Positions 51,897 through 61,854 of a stretch of DNA of 64,000 bases are shown here, piece by piece. The first letter of the stretch is position 1. Each line of letters starts with the position of its first letter. Both the position numbers and the translations under genes were made by a program. Below the pieces are notes generated by a model that had not been told where the DNA came from, did no database searches, and was given only the letters and a program-made list of their open reading frames with translations. The stretch is from an uncultured Porphyromonadaceae bacterium. Its GTDB lineage: Bacteria > Bacteroidota > Bacteroidia > Bacteroidales > Barnesiellaceae. The stretch covers positions 124,001-188,000 of the forward strand of contig UPYI01000005.1 in the NCBI GenBank assembly GCA_900538555.1, read 5' to 3'.

Positions 51897-54110
51897 TTAT
51901 TTGGAAAGGGTGAACGGGACTACTCTCCGGATATCGCCGGAAGAAGTTCCGATATAGATTTTGAACTTGCCCGGTTCGGAACGCCATTGCGACAGTTCCG
52001 GATCGTAGAAACACAAATCCTCGGGGGTTATGGTGAATTCCACGTTCTGTGTCTCTCCGGCGTTGAGTTCGATTTTTCGGAAGCCTTTCAGTTCCTTGAC
52101 GGGACGGGGCAAAGAGCTGGTCTCGTCGCCGATGTACAATTGTACGACCTCTTTCCCTTTTACCTTCCCGGTGTTGGTTACCGGCACGGTAACCGTCAGA
52201 TTTTCGTTCCGGTCGAGTTGCGGGGCGGAGAGCAAAGGTTTCCCGTATTTGAAAGTCGTGTAACTTAAACCGTGTCCGAACGGGAACAATGCTTTGACAC
52301 CTTTTGTGTCGTGCCATCTGTATCCTACGAAAATATCCTCTTTGTAAACCACTTGATTCCCGTCGCCGGGGAAGCATAGGCTGTCGAACGCATGTGCGGC
52401 GCAGTCTTCCAGTCTGACCGGGAAGGAGAACGGCAGTTTCCCGCTCGGATTGATTTTTCCCGACAGGACATCTGCCAGCGCATAACCTCCCATGCTACCC
52501 AGATACCAGGTCTGCAACACGGCGGGTATCCGGTCGATCCACGGCAATTCGACAGCATTGCCGCTTATCAACGCCAACACGACATGGGGATTGACTTCCA
52601 GCAGTTCGTCGATCAGTTCCACTTGACCAAAGGGGAGGCTGTAACTCTGACGGTCTCCGTCTTCGCAGTCTTGGAACCGGTTCTTGTTCAAGCCTCCGAT
52701 GACGATGACCAGATCGGCATTCCGGGCTTTAAGTACCGCGTCGTTGCGTAAAGAATCCAAGAGCGACTGCGGAACTTCTTCCACATCGTTGTAGCTGGCT
52801 TTTCCGGCGGCATACCCCTGTGCATACACGATCTTGTCGCCGTAAAGTTCTTGAAGCCCGCGCAACGGGGTGATCATATCTTTCACTTTCAGTTCGGAAG
52901 AACCGCCTCCGTCGGAGAGGTTGCGTACGGCATTATCGCCGACAACCAGTATTTTGCCGTATCTGTCGGGGTCTATGGGCAGCAAGGGCAGTTTCCCTTT
53001 TTTGACCGGAGTGTTCTTTAACAGTACGATACCCTCGTTGCCGATTGTACGGGCAACGGAATAGTGTGCGGAATCAGCCACGCATCCGAATCCTTTGCCG
53101 GAGTTCATGGCAGTCCGGAATATCAGTTTGAGGATACGCCCCGCTTTATCGTTCAATACTTCTTCCGAAACCTTCCCTTCCCGCAACAGTTTCAGATAAG
53201 GATTTGCCAGATAGTAGTTGTCGAATGGATGTGCGCTTTCGGAGGTAAGACCGTTGGTGAAAGATCCCATTTCGACATCCAGCCCGTTGTTGGCGGCTTC
53301 GAACGTATCGTGAGTACCGCCCCAATCGGACACTACAACGCCGTCGAAGTTCCAGTCTCCTTTCAATATTTTGTTCAGCATCCGGTCGTTGTGGCTGGCG
53401 TGCTGTCCGTCGATCTTGTTGTATGCGCCCATTACGGTCCACGCGCCTCCTTCTTCTACGGCAGCCTTGAAAGCCGGCAGGTATATTTCATAGAGGGCGC
53501 GTTCGCTGCATTTCACATCTATGTGCAGTCGCCATTGTTCCTGATTGTTCAAGGCGAAATGTTTCACGCTGGTAGCGACCCCGTTCTCCTGTACGCCTTT
53601 GATATAGGGCACTGCCATTCGGGCGGTCAGGTACGGGTCTTCGCTCATGTATTCGAAATTCCTGCCGTTCAGAGGCGAGCGGTATATGTTTACGCCCGGA
53701 CCCAGAATGACGTCTTTGTTGCGGTACAAGGCTTCTTCGCCCAACGCGTTTCCATAGGAGTGGGCAAGTTCGGGATTCCATGTGGCGGCAAGGCAGCTCA
53801 ATGCCGGAAAAGCCGTGATACTGTCGTTCGTCCAGCCGGCATAGTCCCAGTTTCCCCAGTTGAGTTCTGCTCGTACTCCGTGAGGTCCGTCGCTCCACCA
53901 TAGCTCCGGGATTCCGAGTCGAGCCACGCCCGGACTGCTGAATTTGCTTTGGGCATGACATAGGGCAACCTTTTCTTCGAGTGTCATTCTGGACAGTGCA
54001 TCTGCCACGCGAAGGTCGATATTTCGGGTTTCATCGAGATAGACCGGTTTCCCGGCGAAGGCATTGAAAGCACAGATGATGAAGGAAACTGCAAACAATA
54101 TTTTTTTCAT
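51897..54110 (-). CDS. GH3 family glycoside hydrolase (second locus)
   Basis: 737 residues. The signal peptide is 'MKKILFAVSFIICAFNAFAG'. The barrel starts 'RVADALSRMTLEEKVALCHA'. The nucleophile is D262 in 'GVVVSDWGGTHD', and the C-terminal domain has 'EGIVLLKNTPVKKG' and 'LSDGGGSSELKVK'. A fibronectin III-like end domain contains 'VKGKEVVQLYIGDETSSLPR'. It is clearly paralogous to the GH3 at 37111-39309. GH3 members with this layout include beta-glucosidases and beta-xylosidases. With GH43 and GH36 as partners, a beta-xylosidase, alpha-arabinosidase or beta-glucosidase role is equally plausible. Confidence 0.92.
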   Translation of the reverse strand: MKKILFAVSFIICAFNAFAGKPVYLDETRNIDLRVADALSRMTLEEKVALCHAQSKFSSPGVARLGIPELWWSDGPHGVRAELNWGNWDYAGWTNDSITAFPALSCLAATWNPELAHSYGNALGEEALYRNKDVILGPGVNIYRSPLNGRNFEYMSEDPYLTARMAVPYIKGVQENGVATSVKHFALNNQEQWRLHIDVKCSERALYEIYLPAFKAAVEEGGAWTVMGAYNKIDGQHASHNDRMLNKILKGDWNFDGVVVSDWGGTHDTFEAANNGLDVEMGSFTNGLTSESAHPFDNYYLANPYLKLLREGKVSEEVLNDKAGRILKLIFRTAMNSGKGFGCVADSAHYSVARTIGNEGIVLLKNTPVKKGKLPLLPIDPDRYGKILVVGDNAVRNLSDGGGSSELKVKDMITPLRGLQELYGDKIVYAQGYAAGKASYNDVEEVPQSLLDSLRNDAVLKARNADLVIVIGGLNKNRFQDCEDGDRQSYSLPFGQVELIDELLEVNPHVVLALISGNAVELPWIDRIPAVLQTWYLGSMGGYALADVLSGKINPSGKLPFSFPVRLEDCAAHAFDSLCFPGDGNQVVYKEDIFVGYRWHDTKGVKALFPFGHGLSYTTFKYGKPLLSAPQLDRNENLTVTVPVTNTGKVKGKEVVQLYIGDETSSLPRPVKELKGFRKIELNAGETQNVEFTITPEDLCFYDPELSQWRSEPGKFKIYIGTSSGDIRRVVPFTLSK

Positions 54111-54205
54111 GATAAATCAGTCGTTTTTATGCAAAAGTCATTATGTCCTCTTTCCGGAACGCGGGAATCGGAATCGTTTCATTTTATCGGGCAGTACGAA
54201 GCCGG

Positions 54206-55192
54206 TTAAAATCTCGGGCAGCGTTGTGAAGCTACCGATGCGTGGCGTTTGCCCATAACAGGCCAACCGTTGTCCCACATGATTTTATCCAACATGAGCA
54301 CGGTCTGGGATTCTCCTGCATGATTTGCCCGGGAGTGATAGAGAATCCAGTTATCGTTGTTGCTGTCTGTGATGAATGCCGACCCGTTGGAAATACAGGA
54401 AAATTCGGAATTGGGGATTATGGTCGGCGTCACATCTCCTCCGGTCTCCATGAAGATGTTGTCGGAGGTGATATAAGGACCTTCGATATTTTCCGAACGT
54501 CCTACCACGAGCCCTCCTTTGTTGTCGCGCAGAGTAGCCCACAGGTAATACATTCCCTCTTTCTCCACAATTCTCGGAGCATAGAAGTTTTTCGATCCGA
54601 TCAGTTTCTGTCCCGAAACCGACGGGGATGTTTCATTCCACTCGAATTTTCCGATGAAAATTCCTTGCGGGGTGTCCCATAGCAGCCACCGTTCCTCTTC
54701 CTGCGTGAAAAACGAGGGGTTCCCGAGCCGCTCTTTGCCGGAATGGGGGAGCAGAATTTTGTTGCCGCGGTAAGGTCCGCGGATTCTGGAAGCCTCAGCA
54801 AGGCAGATGCCTCCGTTCTCCTCGTCCGACGATACGTATGCCATGAGATACTTTTCTCCCACAGGGGTAATATCGAGCCCCGATGTCTGCTCCACCCGGA
54901 AGTCGTCTTTGTCGAAGGCACTTTTACCCATTCTGACCCAATGTACCAGATCGGACGATTCGATCATTCTGTTTCCGGAAATACCGAAAACCCAGTCTTC
55001 GGTATGGAAGAGAGAATATATATGTCCGTCGGTCTTGAATACACCGTTTTTGTAGTATTTGGTCTCTTTGACCTTTTCTTCAAAAACGGTATCCGAGCCG
55101 GCACTCTGGAAAGAATATTCCCGGTTGTTGTGCCCGCATCCTCCCAGCAGCAAAGCGCTTGATAAAGATAATATGACTATGGATCGTTTCAT
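54206..55192 (-). CDS. GH43-like five-bladed beta-propeller lipoprotein
   Basis: 328 residues. A lipoprotein signal ends 'LLLGGC' (Cys19). The body follows a GH43/GH117-type propeller: 'HTEDWVFGISGNRMIESSDL' (first blade, with 'SSDLVHWVRMG'), 'KYLMAYVSSDEENGGICLAE', 'RLGNPSFFTQEEERWLLWDT', 'NFYAPRIVEKEGMYYLWATL' and 'GSAFITDSNNDNWILYHSRA'. The last strand 'TVLMLDKIMWDNGWPVMGKR' is the typical GH43 close. The usual first-blade Asp of GH43 is not obvious, so activity and bond specificity are uncertain. It is located between susD and GH3 in the operon. Confidence 0.75.
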   Translation of the reverse strand: MKRSIVILSLSSALLLGGCGHNNREYSFQSAGSDTVFEEKVKETKYYKNGVFKTDGHIYSLFHTEDWVFGISGNRMIESSDLVHWVRMGKSAFDKDDFRVEQTSGLDITPVGEKYLMAYVSSDEENGGICLAEASRIRGPYRGNKILLPHSGKERLGNPSFFTQEEERWLLWDTPQGIFIGKFEWNETSPSVSGQKLIGSKNFYAPRIVEKEGMYYLWATLRDNKGGLVVGRSENIEGPYITSDNIFMETGGDVTPTIIPNSEFSCISNGSAFITDSNNDNWILYHSRANHAGESQTVLMLDKIMWDNGWPVMGKRHASVASQRCPRF

Positions 55193-55313
55193 GTTTTCCA
55201 GATGAAGTGTTATCGAATGCTATCGGGGCGGTATCGCCGGGGTCCGTGGTTCTCACGACCGAGACCGGATTGCCGGCGATACCGTGATAGCGGTTATGGT
55301 ATGGTAAAGACGG

Positions 55314-57113
55314 TTACCAGCCGGGGTTTTGGCTCAGGTTGTGGTTCTTTACACGTTCGTCGTTGGGTATCGGATAGAGCCAGTAATGGTCGCCTCCCCA
55401 TGCGTAGTGGTAGGTGAACTCGCCCCATACCTGACACATGCCATTGACCTCGCCCTGTTTGGTGACATAGAATTTGTCATCTTTCCATGTGCGCCAGCGC
55501 AGTTCGTGCATATAGACGATGTCTTCGGCAAACAGTTCCCACTTGAACTCGTTGCGTAGCCTTTTGCGCATATCTTCTTTTCCTTTTACCATAGTCGGTT
55601 CGGTGGTGTTGAGTTCAATGGCTCCGGCTCGGCGACGGATGCGATTGACCGTTTTTACGGCATCGTCCAAACGGTCGAGCTCGTTATAGCATTCGGCAAG
55701 GCAAAGCAGCGTTTCGCCGAAACGCATCAGCGGAATGTCGATGTCGTTGCAACCCAAATGGTCGGCGTGTTCGAGGCCTTCGGTGACGAATTTACGGCAG
55801 AAATAGTAGAATTTGTCGGCGGTGTCGATGCGCAGATCGAACGGTTTTTTTGTCGAGTTGCGGAACGGAAAGCGGCTGGTGAAGTTTCTCGCTACGCCGG
55901 CAGATCCGCCTAAGAAGGTGGAATAGGGTGTAATGATCGACAGGCTCAGGCGCGGGTCGCGGTTTTCATAGGCTTTCAGTATTCTCTCTTCGTTTTCATT
56001 GGGGAGATACAGGCTCATGTCGGCTCCGGCTTCGGCTTGGAAATTCTTTTCGGATTCGGTCATATTGTTGCGCAGGAAGTACACGCGGCGAGCTTTCGGA
56101 TCCATGTCGGTGTAGCCCGGAATGATGTCGTCCCAATTGAACGGTGTACCGTCGGCATTCTCATAGCTATCGACGAACCGCGGATTGGGCACGTAGTTGC
56201 TCCAACCCCAACCGGTTGCTTCGCGGGTTCCGTATCCGCGTTGTCGGCGGTTGCCCCACCAGTCGTTTTGCAGATCGCATATCACCGAGAAAATCATCTC
56301 GTCGCAATTTTCGTTCTCGGTCAGGAACAGGTCTTTGTAGGGCGTACTGCCTTTTTCGTAAAGCTGGTAGCCGCATTTTTCGACCTCTTCGAAATCCTCG
56401 GCTGCCTCTTGCCATTTTTTGAGCCACATATAGCATTTGCCCCGGAGCATGTATGCCGCACCCTTCGTGGCGCGTCCGTGGTTGGCTGTCCCCTGATTGT
56501 ATTTATTGGGGAAAGCCGGCTCATTGATAGCCTTTGTCAGGTCGTCGATAATCAGTTGGAATGTTTCGTCTTGGGATCCGCGTCCCATCTGGGCGTCGTC
56601 GATGTTTTCCACCATTTTTTCATACCAGGGCACCCCGCCGTATACGCAGTTCAGCTGGTAATAGTAGTAGCATCGTATCCAGCGGGCTTCGGCTATCAGA
56701 CGGGCACGTACCTCTTCGTCCATTCCGGGCACTTCCGGCATGTGCTGAATCACATCGTTGCATTGGAAGATGTAGTGGTAATACCATCCCCAATAGGCGT
56801 GAATGCGGTTGTCCTGAATCGACTGGGTGCCTTTCAGCATGCCGATGAAAAACCAGTTCGGGTCGCGGTCCATCTGGCTGCCCATGACCTCGGGCCACAT
56901 ATTTGCCGGATCGGCATACAGCGATTTGAATGTCGAATAGCAGGAGATAATGGATGCCTCGGCGGAAACCGGGTCAGTCCAGATACTTTTGGATGAGAGA
57001 TCTGAATGCGATTCCAGATCCATATCTACGCACGATACGCCCAATACGCCGACCGCAGCGGTAAGTACGGTGCCGAATATCATGCGCGAAGATTTCGATA
57101 TATTGAGTTTCAT
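55314..57113 (-). CDS. SusD/RagB-family glycan-binding lipoprotein (second locus)
   Basis: 599 residues. A lipoprotein signal ends 'AAVGVLGVSC' (Cys28). The N-terminal domain has 'VSAEASIISCYSTFKSLYAD' and 'RLIAEARWIRCYYYYQLNCV'. The SusD C-terminal part has 'DIPLMRFGETLLCLAECYNE' and 'LDDAVKTVNRIRRRAGAIEL'. It ends 'HNLSQNPGW'. It pairs with the SusC at 57235-60756 as the lid and binding protein. The 121-bp gap to susC holds a dispersed repeat (57152-57214). Confidence 0.95.
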   Translation of the reverse strand: MKLNISKSSRMIFGTVLTAAVGVLGVSCVDMDLESHSDLSSKSIWTDPVSAEASIISCYSTFKSLYADPANMWPEVMGSQMDRDPNWFFIGMLKGTQSIQDNRIHAYWGWYYHYIFQCNDVIQHMPEVPGMDEEVRARLIAEARWIRCYYYYQLNCVYGGVPWYEKMVENIDDAQMGRGSQDETFQLIIDDLTKAINEPAFPNKYNQGTANHGRATKGAAYMLRGKCYMWLKKWQEAAEDFEEVEKCGYQLYEKGSTPYKDLFLTENENCDEMIFSVICDLQNDWWGNRRQRGYGTREATGWGWSNYVPNPRFVDSYENADGTPFNWDDIIPGYTDMDPKARRVYFLRNNMTESEKNFQAEAGADMSLYLPNENEERILKAYENRDPRLSLSIITPYSTFLGGSAGVARNFTSRFPFRNSTKKPFDLRIDTADKFYYFCRKFVTEGLEHADHLGCNDIDIPLMRFGETLLCLAECYNELDRLDDAVKTVNRIRRRAGAIELNTTEPTMVKGKEDMRKRLRNEFKWELFAEDIVYMHELRWRTWKDDKFYVTKQGEVNGMCQVWGEFTYHYAWGGDHYWLYPIPNDERVKNHNLSQNPGW

Positions 57114-57151
57114 CAGAGTTGATTTATTTTAAATTTTTAGTTTTCAACAAA

Positions 57152-57214
57152 TGCTGCGCCTCGGCATAGTCCGTTCAAGTTTTCACTTGATCTCTTCTGC
57201 ACTCGGCTTGCAGT
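57152..57214. repeat. Dispersed intergenic repeat, copy 2
   Basis: GCGCCTCGGCATAGTCCG, then TTCAAGT-TTTC-ACTTGA as palindromic centre, then TCTGCACTCGGCTTGCAG. Outer parts match 49089-49132. It sits between the susC stop and susD start, a place where hairpins can alter the ratio of the two products. Confidence 0.6.
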
Positions 57215-57234
57215 TTATCTTATAAAAGCTGATA

Positions 57235-60200
57235 TCAGAATGTCACGTTAAGTCCGAAAGAATAGGTGCGCATCGGAGCGTATCCGTCGGCAGCCATCAT
57301 TTCCGGATCGAGCCCTTTGAACTTGGTAATCGTACACAGGTTTTCGAGCGAGGCGTAAATGCGAACCTGCTTCATCAACGCTTTGTTCGTCCATTTGACG
57401 GGCAGGGTGTAACCGACGGTGACGTTTTTCAGTTTCAGATAATCGCCGTTTTGCAATTTCCAAGAGGCATTCGCCGAATTTTGTCCGGTGTCGTTCATGA
57501 CGAAACGGGGATTTGCCGAATGGATATTCGTGCGCGGGTCGTCCGGGTTTTCCGGATCGTAGAAATAGTGGTCGGAAGCTACTTCGCGCCCGATACCGTA
57601 TCCGGCGGTCATGGATGTGGAGTTGAGCGATTGGGCATAGTAGTAGATTTTGAAGCCGGTAGCCCCAGCCCAACTCATCGAGAAGTCGAGCCCTTTCCAA
57701 CTTGCATAGGCTTGAAGTCCGAAATAGCATTTTGGCATGCTCGAAGTTCCTTGAAATTCGCGGTCGTAGTCATCTCCGTATTTTCCGTCTCCATTCACGT
57801 CGGCATAGATATAATCGCCGTACCAGATGTGTCCTTTGTCGGCAGACTTGCCCGGCATGAACTCATAGCCTTCGGCGATCATGGCTTGTAACCATTCCAT
57901 ATCTTTTTCGGTGCGGATCATTCCGTCGCGCGGACCGCCGTTGATATTCACGCTTCCGTCGGGGTTGAATCCTTTACCGTTTCCGGAATAGGTGGAGAGC
58001 ATATAATACTCGTTTATCATGTGTCCGTTTACGATTATATTTCCGCCGGATACGTTGGCTACGTCACCGATGTTGGTGTACCAGTACCGGTTTCCGTTGT
58101 CGTCCGTTCTCCATTCGTTGATCAGGTTGCCCTTATAGTTTACCACCCGGTTCCGGTTGAACGAAAAGTTTGCGTTGATACCATAAGTTACTTCTCCGAC
58201 ATAGTCGTTCCAGCCGAGGGTTACTTCCACACCTTTGTTATTGACTTCGGCGAGGTTTTGCATCGGAGCGATGAAATCGCTGAGGGTTGGTTGGAGGGTG
58301 GGACGGTAGAGAATACCGTCGGTGTTTTTGTTATAGAACTCCAACGTACCGGTGAGCCGGTTGTTGAGGAACCCGAAGTCCAGACCGATGTTGGTGACTG
58401 CGGTTGCTTCCCATTTCAGGTTCGTGTTGGCAAATGTGTTCAGACCGTATCCCTTGACATGTTCGCCGTTGAATCCGTAGGAGTAAGCGGCATAGGTGGG
58501 TTGCCACTCGTAGTTTCCGATGGAGTTGTTACCGAGTTTACCCCAAGAAGCACGCAGTTTCAAGTTGTTGAGCCAGTCGATATCGTCCATGAAATGTTCT
58601 TGCGATATGCGCCATCCTGCCGATACCGAAGGGAAGAAACCCCAGCGGTTTTTCGGGGAGAAGCGCGAAGATCCGTCGTAACGCGCATTTACTTCCACTA
58701 AGTAGCGGCTGTCGAAAGCATAATTTACTCTGCCGAACCAAGAGCGGGAAGAGTATTCGCTGCTATTGCCGGAAATCTGTTTGGGTGAAATCATCGCGTC
58801 GAAATCCCAAAGGTTGAAATTTATCAGACCCTCTTTTTCGGCATATACATAGTCTGTCCAGTGCCGGGCTTCTTCGTATCCGACCATTACGCCGATATCG
58901 TGGACACCGAAACTCTTGTCGTAACGGAGCATATTCGTGAACTTCCATTCGCGGAGCTGATAGCGGCTGTCGGAGTTACTGTTGTTCTTCATCGTCTCGG
59001 CGTTGGGCGGAGTGCTGAGTATCATGTCGCGCGAAAAACTTTTTATTTCGACATATCCGGGAGTAATCATTTTGTCGTGCGTCTGATAGTCGGTATAGAA
59101 GAATTGCGACTGGAATTTGAATCCATCGAGGAAACGGATTTCAAGATAAGGGTTCACATTGTACTTCGACTGTTTGTAGCTACCCCAGTCGAGACTTAAC
59201 ATCTTGACCGGATTGTGTACCGTCCCTTCTTCTTCGGTCGTTTCAAGGCCTCCGTAATAGCCGTCGTAATAGGGGTATATACCGGGGACGGTTTTTTGCA
59301 TATCCTGTCCCCAGAGCATGCCGATGTCGTTTCGGTCCTGGTCGGAATGGTATCCCCACGCTTTCATACCTACGGTAATGTATTTCCCGATTTCTGTTTC
59401 GACACTGCTGCGGAGGTAATATTTATCGACTCCCGAATTATCTACGATACCGGGGTTGTTGAGGTACGTGCCCGAAATGGAGAAGTTGGTTCGTTTCTCC
59501 CGTCCTACCACCGAAATGGTATGTTCCTGCATCCAGTCGGGTTTGTATATTTCGTGATACCAGTCGGTATTGGGATAGGCGACATAGTTGGGATAACCCG
59601 ATTCGGCGATGCCGTTGGGATTTTTGGCGGCGTCGCGCCATGTCTGAATGGTGATGGGACTGAACCGGCGAGCCTGATTGCTGTTGTCGGCGGCTTCGTT
59701 CATCAGTTCCATGTATTCGGCATAGTCTGTTACCTGCTTGTGGTATTTCTGGGCGGTCTGGTAAGCAATCTTGCCCGAGTAGGTTACATTCACGCGTCCT
59801 TCTTCTCCGCTTTTGGTCGTGACAAGAATGACACCGTTGGCACCCCGGTTACCGTAGATGGCACAGGATGCGGCATCTTTCAAAATAGAGATGGACGCCA
59901 CGTCGTTGGGATTGACATCGTTGAGACTCATCTCCATGCCGTCGATCAGGATCAGCGGCGAGGCATCGTTGAGCGTACCGATACCGCGTATCAGCACTTT
60001 GGTGTTTTCGGCATTCGGCTGTCCGCCCTGCTGCATGACATTCAAACCGGCTGCCGCACCCGACAGAGCCTGTGAAATGGTGGTCATGGGGCGGGATTTG
60101 GCTTGTTCTTCCAGATTCACCGTCGCCACAGCACCGGTAAGGTTCACTTTTTTCTGTGCGCCGTAACCGATAACGACAAATTCTTCCAATACGGACGACT

Positions 60201-60756
60201 GCTCGGCAAGGACGATATTTATTTTACCTTCTTTCCCGATCTTGGCTTTTTTTCCGGCGTATCCGACGTAGCTCACATCGACAGTCTGTCCCGGCGATGC
60301 GGTCAGAGTCCAGTTGCCGTCCAGGTCGGTAGTCGTGGCACGGCCGGTACCGGAGAGAGCTACGGTTGCCCCGATAAGCGGTTCACCGCTTTCGTCGGTC
60401 ACGGTTCCGGTTACGATCCGGGTATCGGATACGGCGACATCCGACGCATCGGTTCCCGCCGGAGCGGTGCGTTTGGTGATCACTATATTTTTCCCCTGAA
60501 TGGTATAGCCGACATTCTGCCCGTTGAGAATCTGTACGATTGCCTGCTTTACATCGGTGGCGTCGAGGGTTACTTTGCGGGAGGTATCGATATCGCCCAC
60601 TTTGTAGACGAACGAGTACCCGCTTGCGTTTTTCAGTTGCTCCATAGCATCCTTGACCGTGGTATCCGCCAGCTTCAAGGATATGCTTTGGGCAAACGCC
60701 GACATTCCCAATAAGAATGACAACGTGGCTGTAATTAGGGTTCTTTTTAGAAACAT
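57235..60756 (-). CDS. SusC-family TonB-dependent transducer with STN domain
   Basis: 1173 residues. The signal peptide is 'MFLKRTLITATLSFLLGMSA' then 'FA'. Residues about 30-95 are an STN (secretin/TonB N-terminal) domain: 'LADTTVKDAMEQLKNASGYS' and 'ILNGQNVGYTIQGKNIVITK'. Next come a carboxypeptidase-regulatory-like domain ('IVTGTVTDESGEPLIGATVA'), the TonB box/SusC motif ('LEEFVVIGYGAQKKVNLTGA'), the plug ('YGNRGANGVILVTTKSGEEG') and a beta-barrel ending 'APMRTYSFGLNVTF'. The STN domain is the part that contacts FecR-type anti-sigma factors, and such a gene lies 43 bp upstream. It is both transporter and signal sensor. Confidence 0.96.
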   Translation of the reverse strand: MFLKRTLITATLSFLLGMSAFAQSISLKLADTTVKDAMEQLKNASGYSFVYKVGDIDTSRKVTLDATDVKQAIVQILNGQNVGYTIQGKNIVITKRTAPAGTDASDVAVSDTRIVTGTVTDESGEPLIGATVALSGTGRATTTDLDGNWTLTASPGQTVDVSYVGYAGKKAKIGKEGKINIVLAEQSSVLEEFVVIGYGAQKKVNLTGAVATVNLEEQAKSRPMTTISQALSGAAAGLNVMQQGGQPNAENTKVLIRGIGTLNDASPLILIDGMEMSLNDVNPNDVASISILKDAASCAIYGNRGANGVILVTTKSGEEGRVNVTYSGKIAYQTAQKYHKQVTDYAEYMELMNEAADNSNQARRFSPITIQTWRDAAKNPNGIAESGYPNYVAYPNTDWYHEIYKPDWMQEHTISVVGREKRTNFSISGTYLNNPGIVDNSGVDKYYLRSSVETEIGKYITVGMKAWGYHSDQDRNDIGMLWGQDMQKTVPGIYPYYDGYYGGLETTEEEGTVHNPVKMLSLDWGSYKQSKYNVNPYLEIRFLDGFKFQSQFFYTDYQTHDKMITPGYVEIKSFSRDMILSTPPNAETMKNNSNSDSRYQLREWKFTNMLRYDKSFGVHDIGVMVGYEEARHWTDYVYAEKEGLINFNLWDFDAMISPKQISGNSSEYSSRSWFGRVNYAFDSRYLVEVNARYDGSSRFSPKNRWGFFPSVSAGWRISQEHFMDDIDWLNNLKLRASWGKLGNNSIGNYEWQPTYAAYSYGFNGEHVKGYGLNTFANTNLKWEATAVTNIGLDFGFLNNRLTGTLEFYNKNTDGILYRPTLQPTLSDFIAPMQNLAEVNNKGVEVTLGWNDYVGEVTYGINANFSFNRNRVVNYKGNLINEWRTDDNGNRYWYTNIGDVANVSGGNIIVNGHMINEYYMLSTYSGNGKGFNPDGSVNINGGPRDGMIRTEKDMEWLQAMIAEGYEFMPGKSADKGHIWYGDYIYADVNGDGKYGDDYDREFQGTSSMPKCYFGLQAYASWKGLDFSMSWAGATGFKIYYYAQSLNSTSMTAGYGIGREVASDHYFYDPENPDDPRTNIHSANPRFVMNDTGQNSANASWKLQNGDYLKLKNVTVGYTLPVKWTNKALMKQVRIYASLENLCTITKFKGLDPEMMAADGYAPMRTYSFGLNVTF

Positions 60757-60799
60757 GGTTGGTAAAATTGGTAATTTTGAGTTTGTTATGTTTTGGAGA

Positions 60800-61813
60800 T
60801 TAATAGATAGTTATCTGATTCCCTTCGATTTTGTATTTTATATTGCCTGTCGATGCGATGTTGTTGATGACATCTTGCACCGATTGGTTTTCGCGGATGA
60901 AATTGCCGTAGAACCGGGTGTGCATCAGTTCTTCGTTTTCGATGACGATGCTGATGTTGTAGCTCCGTTCAAGCCGTTTGGCAATATCGGGGAGCAGTTC
61001 CTCGTCGAAGAAGAGATACCCGTAGATCCATTGGTGGGCATTTGTGGCATTGGTTTCTTCGATCTTCATCCGTCCGTTGCGCTTATCGACGACAGCCCGC
61101 TGTCCCGGAGCCAACGTACGCCGCGGGGAGTTTTTTGCCAGCAGGTTGTCGAGAGCTACCGCTCCTTCCGAAAGGGTCACCACGACTTCACCGTCGTCGG
61201 CGAAGTTCCTGAAATTGAAACGTGTGCCGAGAACGGTCACACACATATCCTTGGACTCGACTTTGAACGGTTTTTCTTTGTTGTGGGCAACTTCGAAATA
61301 TCCTTCACCGTCGAGTTTGACTGTGCGTTTGTCGATTCCGAATCCCTGCGAGTAAGCCAGTGTGCTTCCGGCATTGAGCCATACTTTCGTGCTGTCGGGC
61401 AACGTGATGCTGGTGCGTGAGCCTACGGGTGCTTCCACTACGATATCGGCGAAGCTGTTGTTGATCCGTGATTCACCGGTGATGTATCCGCCGATGACAC
61501 ATATCGCCACGACTGCGGCGGCTGCGATTCCCTGCCAAAGGGCTCGTCTGACATTGCCTGTCCAGAAATGTTTTTTGCGTTTCTTTTCGTGGATATGCGA
61601 CCGGTATATAAAATCTTCGAACGCTTTGCTTTCATCGAACGAGACCATTGCATATCCCGTAGAAAACCATATCTCCCGCATTTCGAGATAATATTGTTTG
61701 TTCTCTTCGCTTTCCGACATCCATTGGAGCAATTCGTCCCAGTCGGACTGAGAAGAATTTCCTGAAAGTCTGGCGGCAATCAAATTATCTATTTGACGTT
61801 TATCCTCTTTCAT
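60800..61813 (-). CDS. FecR-family anti-sigma factor
   Basis: 337 residues from ATG 61813 ('MKEDKRQIDNLIAARLSGNS'); a longer in-frame start would overlap the sigma gene. Residues 1-80 are the cytoplasmic anti-sigma part. A transmembrane helix lies near 97-117 ('WQGIAAAAVVAICVIGGYIT'). The periplasmic FecR domain begins 'DIVVEAPVGSRTSITLPDST', with 'KVWLNAGSTLAYSQGFGIDK' and 'YFEVAHNKEKPFKVESKDMC'. A DUF4974/STN-like end domain closes the protein ('SYNISIVIENEELMHTRFYG', 'INNIASTGNIKYKIEGNQIT'). It relays the SusC signal to the ECF sigma factor encoded 41 bp upstream. Confidence 0.95.
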   Translation of the reverse strand: MKEDKRQIDNLIAARLSGNSSQSDWDELLQWMSESEENKQYYLEMREIWFSTGYAMVSFDESKAFEDFIYRSHIHEKKRKKHFWTGNVRRALWQGIAAAAVVAICVIGGYITGESRINNSFADIVVEAPVGSRTSITLPDSTKVWLNAGSTLAYSQGFGIDKRTVKLDGEGYFEVAHNKEKPFKVESKDMCVTVLGTRFNFRNFADDGEVVVTLSEGAVALDNLLAKNSPRRTLAPGQRAVVDKRNGRMKIEETNATNAHQWIYGYLFFDEELLPDIAKRLERSYNISIVIENEELMHTRFYGNFIRENQSVQDVINNIASTGNIKYKIEGNQITIY

Positions 61814-61854
61814 GGTTGCTGGATTGATTTTATATGATTCATAATAGTTGTTCT

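Noticed and set aside
58021..60714. Several plus-strand frames of 200-290 codons opposite the second susC
   Set aside because: Shadows of the SusC frame without recognisable domains.
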